From contig CM021323.1 in NCBI GenBank assembly GCA_010645155.1, positions 9,822,267 through 9,886,266 on the forward strand: a stretch of 64,000 bases of DNA. Reading direction: 5' to 3'. Made by a program: the position numbers and the translations under genes. Shown here one piece after another: positions 1 to 11,039 of this stretch. Under the pieces are notes generated by a model. The model searched no databases. It saw only the letters and a list, made by a program, of their open reading frames with translations, and had not been told where the DNA came from. How positions within the stretch are numbered: position 1 is the stretch's first letter; each line of letters opens with the position of its first letter. This DNA comes from Tigriopus japonicus (lineage: Eukaryota; Arthropoda; Copepoda; Harpacticoida; Harpacticidae).

Positions 1-23
1 ATTTCTCCCGACAGCTTCAATTC

Positions 24-128
24 GATCCCCAACAGGATTCGAACCTACGCCATCTGGGGAAGCACTTACTTACCCTCGGCACTTTTAAGAACGCGCTAGT
101 ACGCGTGGCCACTCTGGCTTCCTTGACA
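24..128 (-). repeat. tRNA-like sequence, SINE head or tRNA pseudogene
   Basis: On the minus strand a perfect Pol III B box (GGTTCGAATCC, plus positions 35-45) follows an A-box-like stretch (AGCCAGAGTGG, about 107-119). The spacing fits a class II, Ser/Leu-like tRNA with a long variable arm. The T-stem pairs (GTAGG with CCTGT, including wobbles), but I see no good acceptor stem, so a working tRNA is unlikely. The window edge cuts off whatever lies 3' of it. A tRNA-derived SINE or a decayed tRNA gene are the two readings. Confidence 0.45.
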
Positions 129-130
129 AG

Positions 131-2008
131 TGTTCGAGTTCAATTTTTAACAAAGTGTTGCGACATTGCTCCTGGTGTAGATTTTTGGATCTTAAAGCTT
201 AGGACAACGAGACTCATTAGAGGGTAAGAGGAGTAAACTCCTGATAATATTCTAATCGCTCTTAAATTTTATATTTTTTTGAAAATTTAGGTAATTGATA
301 GATCTCAATCGTAATCTCCGAGTCCAAGAAAATCAGAGGACTTCTTCTTTGTAGAGTGAGTTATCAGTCACCCAATCGTGAGATATTAGCACCTATTTTC
401 GTGCCATTATCCGCTTCTCATTCAAGCCGCTTGTCTCTATCTGCTTTTCTTTTGCTATTTCCGTGCCCTTCCATGCGGTCAAGCGGTCGAGAATTGGTCC
501 ATTTATCAGCTTGCCTTCTTATCAGCTGAAATTTTTGTGCTTTTTCCCGTTTCTCCGTTTTGTTGCCTGTCCCTATCCACTTTTCCCTTTGCTATTTTCG
601 TGCCCTCCAATGCCGGCGAGCGTTCCAGAATTTGTACATTTATCCGCCTGCGAAAAGAACTAGCAAATGCTTGTTCTTATCGAACCTGATTCATTGAGCC
701 TTGTTTTATAAAGGGTCATTACCAGAGCCCTCCGATCAGTTTTGCCATCAAGGCCAAATTAGCTTTAATCAAAATTTGGCCAAAGTTCGGTTTCTTACTT
801 TCACAAAAGCCTAACTATTCCAGTTTCTATCATATATTATGCTTGATGTTTCGTCTTGCTGATACATCTTGAAAGCCTGCTGAATTTTCTAACTTCATGA
901 CTATACTTCAAAAAAAATTAAGTTTGATGTGGTCGAGTGAGAAACACTTCATCAGTCCTGAGTCAAGACTCGACGTATCAGGTATGCTGTCGAAGAATTG
1001 AAGAAAAGGTCAACAGATACACTTGGTGCATTCATGAGTGTGCTTTGTTCATAATTCTATTTCATGTTGCAAAATGACATGTTTTTAAGTCGCTAAGTCA
1101 TTGTGTAACCAGATTGTCCCATAAAATATTCATGGAAATAGACCGACAAAAAACTATGTTTTCCTTTAAATAGACCGTCTTGTCGCTGTTGGCAGCGTTC
1201 CTGATTTTACTGATCAAGGAGAACGACCGTCCGACCGTCTTCCTCTCCTCGTGCTGAGAGAAGAAATTCAGGGCAGCAGAAATGAAAATGTTCAGGGCGG
1301 CAAACATAAAAATAGGGATTCAATGCTTAAATAACATTGATAATAGTGTGCAACACACGTGGATCATATTTTCTTTGACACAAATAACAATATGATTGAA
1401 AGAATATCATGTAACTTAATACTTCCAATGCAATAAGAATTTCTGATCCTGAATGCTCTGAAGTGACGTCACGGGTAATGTTCGTCATTGCTGTGATTGG
1501 CTAACTGAAAATGGTTTGTTAAAAGAACTCTGCAATTTTCCGTACGAATTTTGTAGAAGGGATCTAGCGCTGAACACTTCACCTGCCATTCGGGATGTGC
1601 GAAAACAAGTTTTGACACCTCCAATTTAAAGCCACGATATTCCATCCTACAATTATCATCAACAACCAATTTTTCGACCAACATACTAGCTAACAACACG
1701 AAAACAAAGTAACATGATTGAAAAGAGTTTTATTTACTGATTTTGACAAGAGCGCAATAACACAAAAAAATGGAGCATGTGAAGTTTTCTAAAAGAAAAT
1801 ATCATTTCTTGCCCCTCTTGAATTTTTTTGACACGGGAATCTTATCCTGCTCACTTTAGTTGTCCGAAGAAGTTGACTCATATGTTTATGGATTGAGATT
1901 GGATACCGTTTATGCAACGGTTTCTGGAATGTTGATGAAAGTCTTCTTCTTCTTAAAAGCTCGATGCTGCCAGGCACCCTTTGCGACAACCTGAACAACC
2001 GTACCTTT
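131..2008. other. intergenic, no gene recognised
   Basis: AT-rich DNA with only short random-looking frames. Positions about 395-620 hold several copies of a pyrimidine-rich motif containing TTTTCGTGCC, which is the reverse complement of GGCACGAAAA motifs near 2.29 and 2.83-2.92 kb. About 1478-1560 resembles 2341-2415 (both contain TGATTGGC..AACT), so this stretch belongs to the same duplicated repeat block. Confidence 0.5.
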
Positions 2009-2330
2009 TATGACCGTGATCTAGGGGCGTCAATAGGATCCAAAGAATTGTCCACGTCCTTCTTGTCCCTTATGAAGTCAAAATGACCATTTAAATTCTG
2101 ATTTTGCCGTTGTTATTTGTTGGTTATTTCGAATAATCTCCTAGATTGAGGAAGACATTCAACTGAATTTCGTAGGATTTTGCTGTCAAACGCAGCTTTG
2201 TTGTCAGAATTTTCATAGATATCTTGCCTCGTTGCAAAACATGGAACTACTTTCTTGATTGATTGTCCTTATTCCGGATCACGAAAATTGTGGCACGAAA
2301 ATATGAAAAGGGATAAGTGGACAGGGAGAA
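2009..2330 (+). repeat. segmental duplication, copy 1
   Basis: About 320 bp beginning TATGACCGTGATC and running past GGCACGAAAATATGAAAAGG. It is repeated in the same orientation at 2557-2870. Shared blocks include GGGGCGTCAATAGGATCC, TTTCGTAGGATTTTGCTG and TACTTTCTTGATTGATT. There are scattered substitutions and small indels, so this is not a recent perfect duplication. No ORF is conserved between the copies. Confidence 0.85.
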
Positions 2331-2556
2331 TCCCTTGTTTCCCTATTGCAGTGATTGGCCAACTCACAATAGGTTTGTCAAAATAATTCAATAATTGTTC
2401 CGTGAAATTTGCTCAAGTTGTTTCTTTGCTCATATCGAATCTGATCGGAGTAATTTTCAATCAAAAGCATGGCTCCAAAATGTATGATGTTTTTGTTTAT
2501 CATAGGGTCCACTCGTAAGCACCCCATTTTACTTTAGACAAATCGACCATGTCTAG
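2331..2556. other. spacer between duplicated copies
   Basis: Non-coding spacer. Its first part (about 2341-2415) resembles 1478-1560, so the duplicated unit seems to include sequence next to the 320-bp block, with a shorter interval before the second copy. Confidence 0.5.
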
Positions 2557-2870
2557 TATGACCGTGATCCAGGGGCGTCAATAGGATCCAAAAAGTTGTT
2601 CATGCCCTCCTTGTTAATTTAGTCAAAATGACCATTTGAATTCCGAGTCTGTTGCGGGTATTTGTTGGTTATCTCGAATAAACTCCTAGATTGGGAAGAC
2701 ATTCATCTGAATTTCGTAGGATTTTGCTGTCAAACGCAGCTTTGCTCTTACAATTTTCATAGATATCATGCCTCGTTTCAAGAAATGAAACTACTTTCTT
2801 GATTGATTATCCTTATTCCGGTTAACGAAAATGTGGCACGAAAATATGAAAAGGGAGAAGTGGATAGAGA
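2557..2870 (+). repeat. segmental duplication, copy 2
   Basis: Second, direct-orientation copy of 2009-2330. It runs from TATGACCGTGATCC to about AAGGGAGAAGTGGATAG. Immediately downstream (to about 2920) is another GGCACGAAAATAGCA motif, the family that appears inverted at 395-620. Confidence 0.85.
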
Positions 2871-3045
2871 GAAGCGGAGAATCGGACAAGCGGTTACAGT
2901 CGTTTGGCACGAAAATAGCAGCTATTATTTGGCGCTTTTTTAACTCCACACTAATTAAAATTCACTTTTCCACTTTTCACACACCAAGCACGCCATAAAC
3001 AATTCATGTTGCTTTTGCTGGCTAGTCTTTATGTTAGGGTTGCTA

Positions 3046-4005
3046 TTTGAAACAAATCAAGGCATTTGTCAGTTGCGTGATTTGTCCACAATCTTGTCAC
3101 TGACCACCGATCGTGGTCAATCATCCATCATCGAGCTGTCAAAATATATACTTAAATTATTCACCCTTGACCGGAGAACAGACAGACAAAGGAGCTCCAC
3201 TTTGACTGTGTTGCCAGTCAGCTCAATATATAACCGACCCTTAGGGCAAAATCTCCATTGCGCAGGAAGCAAACATTCTCTTCCTTGGATAAGAAGAGGC
3301 TGACCGACGCGCTAAGCTAGGGCAAGTCGGTGCCCTTTTGGTGGAGTATTGGACATGGTGTGCGCTGTTGCCATCAAGATGCCAGAACATAACCAGAGTC
3401 ATCTTTAGGGGGGTGGTCAGAATGATTTATCCAGCAATTGAATACCAACAGTGAAGGAGTATTAGCTGAGTTGGCTGTCAAAAATTTCTACTCTGCAAGA
3501 AATCAACTTTAAAATCCGCCCACTAAATTTATTACTGTACCTATTGCTTGCACAAACGTTTGAGCCCTATGCTCTGCAAGAATCTCGTTTCATGAAGCTT
3601 GTCTTGACTTAGCAATGATATCAGGTCAAGATTCAACCGTTCCAACGCATTCATGGGCGGTTCAGCCTGTTTATTTGTTTGTTTGTTTGCCTGTCAAGAA
3701 GTACATTACTGATTAACTGTGTTCCATTAAGGATTATTCCCGCTACATTTTGGCGGCCATTGGTAGTTATTTGCATTGAAGGACGGTTCAACGCTACATT
3801 TTGACTCCAAGGAGTTGAGTTAGGAAAGTGGCAGTCAGCAGGGATTGAACCCCAGCCATACGCACGACAAACCGACGCAGTACCCACTCACCAAGCCTCA
3901 CCCACTCAGCATGTTGAAATCAAACTAAGAAATACAGTTCACAGCTTACACCCAATCACTTCCACTAATTTATCATCTGTTTTGCGTTTTTCAATTGAGT
4001 TACTC
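3046..4005 (+). repeat. interspersed repeat, copy A (interrupted by a SINE)
   Basis: Matches the reverse complement of about 11040-11690 over most of its length. Shared blocks include GAGCTGTCAAAATATATACT, GCTGACCGACGCGCTAAGCT, GAGTATTGGACATGGTGTGC and AAGAAATACAGTTCAC. Relative to copy B it has two extra segments: about 3432-3580, whose edges carry the direct repeat CTCTGCAAGAA, and the SINE at 3672-3905. No transposase or reverse transcriptase is encoded, and the class of the host repeat is unknown. Confidence 0.8.
3672..3905 (-). mobile_element. tRNA-derived SINE, about 234 bp
   Basis: On the minus strand this starts with a tRNA-like head: an A-box region at about 3883-3897 and the B box GGTTCAATCCC around 3841-3851. 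It ends in a simple (AAAC)n-type tail, seen on the plus strand as TTTGTTTGTTTG at about 3674-3690. It is flanked by TCAGCCTGTT (3662-3671) and TCAGCATGTT (3906-3915), a likely 10-bp target-site duplication with one mismatch. The related repeat near 11.1-11.2 kb lacks this insert and keeps one TCAGCTTGTTG site, which acts as a paralogous empty site. SINEs are non-autonomous and need a LINE reverse transcriptase; none is seen here. Confidence 0.8.
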
Positions 4006-4127
4006 ACAATGAAAATCTTCCATTTTTGTCCAAAATTACAAAAAATGGGGAAAATTTTACTAAAAATGTGGAGAATTGCTTGTTCTGCTGATTTTTTTTT
4101 TTTTTTTGAAAAGAAGTAGCTCATCAG

Positions 4128-5013
4128 TAGGGCTGAATATTTTAGGCTTTACATAAGAACCTAAGTTTTAACCTAAAACCCCTTTTTTTTTTTTTTCCCT
4201 AAAAATAAGTTTTCAACCTAACATTAACTTTTTACTCGCCTTTTTTAGGAAATTTTTACCTAACTAAGTTTTCAACCTAAAAGTAACTTTTTTCTTATCC
4301 TAAAGCCATTTGACAATAAGGTTCCTTATCCCAGTGTCTTTAAAACAACAAAACAAAGGAAGGAAGAAGAGGAGTGAGAGCCGCCATGTTTTTCATCCCC
4401 ATCAACATACCGAATTAGCGTTACCAGGTGGTTTCAAGCCGACATTGCCAAAAGTTGGTTTAAATACTGCCAATTACGGGCACTCACTATCATTTTTTGA
4501 AGTCATATACCACCATATTCTGCATATGAACAAACATTTTCTCGTTTTCAATCATTTCATCTCGTTTTTTAGGGCGTAAATTTTCGATCTCTCTTTTAAT
4601 TCGAACAATTTTGATCTCGTTTTTAGGTCGTAAATTTCCGAACTCGTGTAAAGGTAAAAAAAATTCTGATCTCCTTTTTTAGGTCGACAAGTTTTGATCT
4701 GGTTTTTTGGGTCGAATGTTTTGCCACTTTCTGCCGTATTCTGCCACTCAACCAATTTCACTGCCAGAAGCTTTTCTTTACTGCCATGTTCCCCCTACTG
4801 CCAAATAAAATTTTCATTGCCTTTGTCTCTGCTCAACTCTTACTCTTGCTAAGAGTAAACTGTTGTAGAACAAAAAATAAAAGGCAAAATTTGGTCTGAA
4901 GAGCCTCTGTAAAAGGTGAAATCTATTCATCCTAAAAAAACTAAAACGTAGTTTTGGGCAACCTAATTATGTCATAATTTGCCCAAAAAGTTGACCTAAA
5001 ATATTCAGCCCTA
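4128..5013. mobile_element. non-autonomous hAT-type DNA transposon (MITE), 886 bp
   Basis: The termini are perfect 19-bp inverted repeats: TAGGGCTGAATATTTTAGG at 4128-4146 and its exact reverse complement at 4995-5013. They are flanked by an exact 8-bp duplication, CTCATCAG, at 4120-4127 and 5014-5021. An 8-bp target-site duplication and a TAGGGCTG-like end are typical of the hAT superfamily. The interior has no transposase ORF. It has T-rich low-complexity stretches and a degenerate tandem array at about 4552-4720. Perfect ends and duplication suggest a fairly recent insertion mobilised in trans. Confidence 0.88.
4552..4720. repeat. degenerate tandem array inside the hAT element
   Basis: About five imperfect repeats of a roughly 30-bp unit around GATCTCGTTTTTAGGTCG(T)AAATTT. 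Internal short tandem repeats are common in hAT MITEs. A minus-strand open frame here reads as repeated RSK..LK-like units, which is most simply a by-product of the tandem repeat and not a protein-coding gene. Confidence 0.6.
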
Positions 5014-5021
5014 CTCATCAG

Positions 5022-8000
5022 TCAAAATTAAAGTTGGGAAACAAGCCCACGTTATATATTGTGGTTGCAACAAAAAAAGTTATTTTGGGGGGCTACCAGA
5101 TTCTTGTAAGTTATTTATTTCAATGTAATTAGAAAAATCTGCGAGTTTATACTGCAAGTGCAACTATTGAAAAATAATTTACCGAAAAATCCGATTGCAT
5201 TGCATTTTTCTCAAGATGATTACAAAAAAAATATTACATTTTTTGGCAACATTTTTGCCAAAATTTGGTGACCCTGCCAATGACATTAATGGCAGTCCTA
5301 AAAAATTGAACAGATTGAAATCAAAATCCCATCTGTACTTTGATTCAAAAGAGGTCAAGTTGCATCGTATTTATGCACGGTCAGCCTGATGAAATCAGAA
5401 CAAGAAACACTGTTCATAACTCACAACTGGTTGATCAGAACCGATTTTTTCATGTAAAAGTGCCATTTGAAAAAACATTGACACAGACAAAACCCAATTA
5501 TTAAAAAATTGCCACCTGGCAACTATGGTTAGGATCTATCATAAATTTCCTTTTCATAAATTTTAAAGCACCGAAAGAGATTTTTAAAAGCTAAACAGAG
5601 AAATAAATTTCAGTGTGGTCTTTCATAAAGTCAAAATCTTTAAACATGGATCATCATTGGTGAAATTTAGATTATTCTTTCGTTGTAATGTAACTATATT
5701 GAAAAAGGAATATAGGGCCAATGAACTCATTTCGTATTGCTGGTACAGGAGTGGGAACACAAATTCAATCTTGTTTCGTAAGAAGTTGGTATAGCCCTGA
5801 ATTTCAAATAAAATAACTGGCAATGTTTTAGTTCTCTTAAAACATGGTCTCCTTGATCACAGAAGGAAAGGTTTTTTTTATATTCAAAAAATAACAATAG
5901 ATTAAAATCAAGCAATTTCTTAAGGTTTTCCTTCCGACTTTTCTACTTAACTTGAGTTGGAAAAAATGAAAAATGATAACATTAAAAATGAGGTTCCGAG
6001 GTTTGAGTTTGAATACATTCCGCGTCAGATCCTACGAATTCAGCCAGAAGCCGTCCTTTACTTTTAAGAAGTTCCTTGTTTCTTGCTCGGCGATTTCAAA
6101 ATATGCACGCCAACACCGGAAGTTCAAACATTCCGCAGTTTCAACAGTTTTTGTCCCTTTGTGCGTGCCATTCACCCAAGTCAGAATCCGGCCAAACAAT
6201 AAAAGTGCAATTGTTTCTGTTGAATATCATGTTGCCATTGAACAATCTCGGGTCTCATCTCCCAACATTACTCAGACGAATTCCTGGTCTGTTCACCTTC
6301 TAGATACAATTGAAATCATGCTCAGCAAAGAGTGAAAAAAAGCCATCCGATTTCTCTCAAGCCATCATTCAGATTTGACGAGTGACGTTCCTCAATTACC
6401 TTTTCGGCGCCTTGCCAACTTCTCCTGGTACAATATCTCGACAAAGTAAAGACGCCCATACGAACAAGGAGCCCAATCCGGGGTTTTACTTCCACTTCCT
6501 CAAAGGATCACGACACATTTCCTTCCCATGTTATCCTGGTAATCAACAGGATAATTACAACCAAGACCTGTCCTTGGAACAAGTGAAACCATGTCACTCA
6601 ACGATCTCGATTAAGCGATTCAACGATGGCACAGAATTCCCAGGGATTTTCGTTCATTTTGTTCATGGGTTCTAACTTTTTACCGTCGTCTTCCCTTTCA
6701 AAAGGTTTCCATTTTTGTACATCCATAAATCTTGGCTTTGTCTAAGAAGAGACTTTAAGTCCGAGCCACTTAGCAAAGGGTTCATTTATTTAATAGTAGG
6801 AACTGACACACTCGAATTTCGTCCATTTTAATTACTTTTGCAAACCGTGAAAGTTTTTTCCAGCAAAGCTTGACAAAGCATTACCAGAATTACAGTTGAT
6901 CAACGTGTTCTTTTTTCAACTTTGCCTTTTTCAAACGAATTGATAAAGCTGTGTATTGAAAATATTCGAAATGGAGGCTCACAATCGAATTATCAAGACC
7001 TGGCAAAAACAGACCAAGTTGCAACACATCTAATAAATTGTATAGAATGAAAATTTGTGTAAGATTTGACCTTCAAAATGTACGCGCAATCATAAGAGGG
7101 TGGACTGCACAGGCCCAAAATATGAAGCTTTTAAAGCCACAGAACCAATCAAGAAATAGCCTTGCCTTCAACGTTCAGAATGATGGTTAGATACACCGAT
7201 CGGTGTCCTTGTTTTTGGGTCGGTCTCTTGGCTGAAGCATCCACAGGGATCCGACAACGCGACAAGTTTTCTGTCAAGGCACAATCTTATTTTTTGGGGG
7301 AGAAAGAAAAAGTGTCATTTTCCCAAGTCACGAACGTCAATTCCTGTTTCATTTGGCAGAATTCATGGCGGATCATGCGGCATTGAATGTCAATGAACAA
7401 TGCTCTCTCATCCTTGAGAATTCATCATTCATGCATTTTAGAAAAAAAGCACAATGCGTCTCGCGAACAATGTGATAAGATAACGAGATTCCAATTGGAT
7501 TAAAATCCGGTCGTGCAATTAGAGGTATAATTGGGGTCATGAATGGCACACTGGATTTGCCATTTCCATTATTTTCTTCGACCTCCTGCCATGGGCATGC
7601 AGTGGTATTTAATTAGCGGGAAACTGTTTTCCGGTGGAGTCAAAAACCACAAGGAGGATGAGAAGACACTTCAAGTTGAAAAGAAAACCACAAAATCAGG
7701 CCAAAGTGTGGTCGAAATTAATGTCGACATCAACCTTGACATTGTTTTAACCGCCCCACCAGCGCAACCAACGTCAAGGCAAAAATGAGGGGTGGTAAAT
7801 TTGGTTGCCTCTTTTCCGATCGCATCTCTTCTGTTGGCCTCCCTACTTTCGGGGCATTTAGAAAACGTCATGCTCGGACCCTTCGCACTCAAAAGATCTT
7901 GTTTCATTCACCTTGAACTAGCCTAGAAACATTAACAGTCGCTGTCCATTCAGAGAATTACCTAAACTTTTCAACCCTAGTTTCTCTTCGATTACAGGGT

Positions 8001-11000
8001 GCAGCCAAGGTCTAGTGACTAAGTATTGTGTTTGAACCTTGACAACAACTTAGCATTCAATAACGACATATACTGGAGCATTAGTGCAAAATGCAAATTG
8101 AACCTTAGAAGTTGTAGAAGAGAGGTTGAACATAAAGGTTTCTGAAGGTCACAATGGAAGCTACAAAGGGAGGGTTTTCACGTACTCTTTTACATTTTTC
8201 TTGAATGGAATAGAAATTTTACCATGGATTTGAAGTACCCAAATGTTTTGATGGCTGAAATCCCAATTTTCCCAAATTCATAGATGCCACTAGTTGCGAG
8301 TTAAAACAACTGAAAAGAGAGACTCGGGAACAAAGCTTTTTATCTGGCTTTAGTCAAAATCCATATTCTTGTCAGCTTTACAGCAATTCCTCAGCTAGAA
8401 TTTAATGGAAAGTCATGATATTTGTGCACAATTGTACAAGGCCATGGCCTAATATGGTCTTGAAGACAACTCCTGTTGACAAACCCTGATTTTTAACTTG
8501 GCTTTAGGTTAGAACAGAACCAAAGCAAATATCAAGAACTAAAAGTGAGTCAAATGCTAATTGGCTCAAAAATGTTCTTTGTTCAGGCTTACATTGTAAA
8601 CTTTCCGTACTTCATGGAGTTAAGATATGTCATTGGTACTTCTTTTAAAATTACTTGCTTTTCCGTAACATTTTTCTTAGCCACCCTGTTCAACAAATGC
8701 CCATTGTAACAAACCAAGGCCGTTTGAAGAATTCAATGACCCGCTTTGTTTTTTCAATGAATGGAGGCCCAAAGGCCATTACTTTGCTCCAAAGTATGAC
8801 AGCAACGTAAAAACAACCTACGTTCGTTGTTCCCTGATTGACAACGATTAGTTATTTGTGAACACATTTTTTAAGACCCGGCCCATCGGCCCTTTTCGTT
8901 TCGCCTTTCTTTGAGTTCTATCGTCACTCAGGATCTTCGAATGAATGTCTCAATCCGGTTGAGTTAATTTCTGGGCCCCAAGATTGTCGTTGGGTGAAGC
9001 CGAGGAAACGAATGAAAGTTCAGGGAAAATCTGAAGGAGATTTCATTCCATGTGCATTCTTCCGTCTCTAACACAGGGTTGGAGATCATCAAATGATGAT
9101 GATGATGATGATGCTCTGCCACAGCTTTATCATCCGAGTTGGAAATTTAGCTTCGGGGCTAGAACTGCTTGTGCAATAAATGCAATTCATTTCGAAAACA
9201 ATGAGCAAAGAAAAGAGGACCTTTCAACTCTGGATACAGAGGGAAAGAAAGAATCCAAGCACCGTCTTTTCAGAATTCCATCTGATAATTGCCAATAGGC
9301 CTTGTGCTCTTTAATAAGAAATTACCCAACGCCTGGTCGAAGGAGTCGGTCCAAAAAGGAGCTAGGTATAACAAGAAATTCTGACCTTTTGCTGTGCTTC
9401 ATGCCAGGTAGACCTTAATAAATTGGGAGTGCCTCCTTGCGGAATTCGTTTTACTCTTTAAGGCTTCCACCATCCAAATTACAAATTTCATGGAGCCATT
9501 GAACTGGGATTAACCGCCCAAGAGCTCAGATGAAAGTGAGATAAGATATCAGTAGCGCGACAAAAGAAGTGGTCCGTCGGAAGGCGATTCATTCAGATTA
9601 ATTAGCTGAGTCTCTCTCATCAACGGACGAGTTGGGTGACCTTTTTGCTCCTGTCGTTTTATTCGATCCCTATAAATGTCGCCCGTTATCAGTCTAATCT
9701 AGCCGAAACGAGCACCCAAAACGTTCGAGAGCTACTTAAGCTTTTTGCCAACGCTCTATTATTGTGGCATCTATTAGTTTATGTCAAATTATCAAATTCA
9801 TTCTTTATTTCATGATATATATCTGTTGGCAACTCGGAAATTAATTTTATTAAGTGTGAGGAGCTCACTTGATCCTTTAAACACAACGATGAATGTGGTG
9901 TTGGTTCGATCATCAAATTGCTTAGTGGAGCATGGTGTTAAAAAGGAAACTGAAGGTTAAGATTTCTTTGCTCACAGCAACTTTTTTGTAAATTCTTGAA
10001 ATGTCCTTGAATTTGACCGGAATCCTAAGGTATGAATACATGGACACGCTAAGGTCATAGGCAAGGTGCCTTTTCAGTTTATGTCAGTCAATTCATGTCA
10101 GTCAATAACTCTGTTTTAAGGTGCAGTATTTTGAATTTCAAATAGTCAATTATTTTCAGTTTGCATCAATATGCAAGCTGAAATTAGATCAACTTTCAAT
10201 GAGACAGCCTGTAGTTAGGCTTGATGTTTTAGTCAATTTGGCTCAAAATTTAGGCAGGGAGGATAAAAAATGGCAAACCTTCCACTGTAGCCTGTTTTTG
10301 CCTTCCCTAAGCTGACCGGCAAGATTTGAGAGCTCTCTTCTTGTTCTGATTTCCGAAACAAATTGATCGATTTTAGATATCGTAAATGTCGAACATGATT
10401 GATGGCTACTAGCTCAAATTGAATAAGGCAGAGCACCAAAATTACAAGAGTAAGTACATGAAACTGACTGTGTCCACTTAGAACCAAGCATCTCTAAAAT
10501 ATTTGAGAGGAAGAAAATATCGAGTGCAAGAAAAAGTGCGATATTTGGGAGCAAATGCAAGATAATGCTGGTCTATTTAAAGAGAATGCGCAAAAAAGGT
10601 CAAACTTTGTTTAGAAAAACATTGAAGTTATTAAATGTTTTGAATTTTTTTTGTTGCTTGCTGAATTTTACTAACGTTTCTTGACTTTCCATTTTTAAAA
10701 TTCTGTGAAGCCCCTGATCCGATGTGAGACAAATTATCTCACGTTTGTACTTTTTTCACAATAGTGCTCTAGTTAGAACCAAACTCTTTCACTTAGCTTG
10801 TCTTAGCGAAGCCAGATTCTATATAGTGCTATCGTTTCCTCACCAATGTTATTGCAACCTGATATTCCAGGACATACTGTACAGTGGATGACAATGGCCA
10901 ATGCGTCAAAGAAAAATCTTCATCACAATACTACCACAGTTATGCTCTCCTGTTAATTGGACTCGCTTTTTAGACTTGAAATGGGTTCTGGGGATGGACA

Positions 11001-11039
11001 AGGCTGACCGTTATGCTCTAACTTGACATGTCAACGTTT
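5022..11039. other. long stretch without a recognised gene
   Basis: AT-rich DNA with frames up to 120 codons (for example 5973-6335, 6382-6675, 7543-7788 on plus), none with a domain I recognise. 6.0-6.7 kb has overlapping frames and somewhat balanced composition, so a missed exon there is possible. A short (GAT)n run lies at about 9090-9115. A TATAAA at 9671 followed by TCAGTC at 9689 looks promoter-like, but the spacing is short and no coding exon follows. Confidence 0.4.
10233..10487 (-). CDS. hypothetical small secreted-type ORF, 84 aa
   Basis: ATG-initiated open frame with a hydrophobic segment at residues 10-24 (LTLVILVLCLIQF), a plausible signal anchor or signal peptide, then a basic middle and a tail with a single Cys. 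No family recognised, no obvious promoter, and no splice pattern is required. This could be chance in AT-rich DNA. Confidence 0.15.
   Translation of the reverse strand: MVLSGHSQFHVLTLVILVLCLIQFELVAINHVRHLRYLKSINLFRKSEQEESSQILPVSLGKAKTGYSGRFAIFYPPCLNFEPN

Noticed and set aside
9661..9700. TATAAA plus TCAGTC initiator-like pair
   Set aside because: Spacing of about 20 bp is too short for a standard TATA/Inr pair and no coding exon follows.
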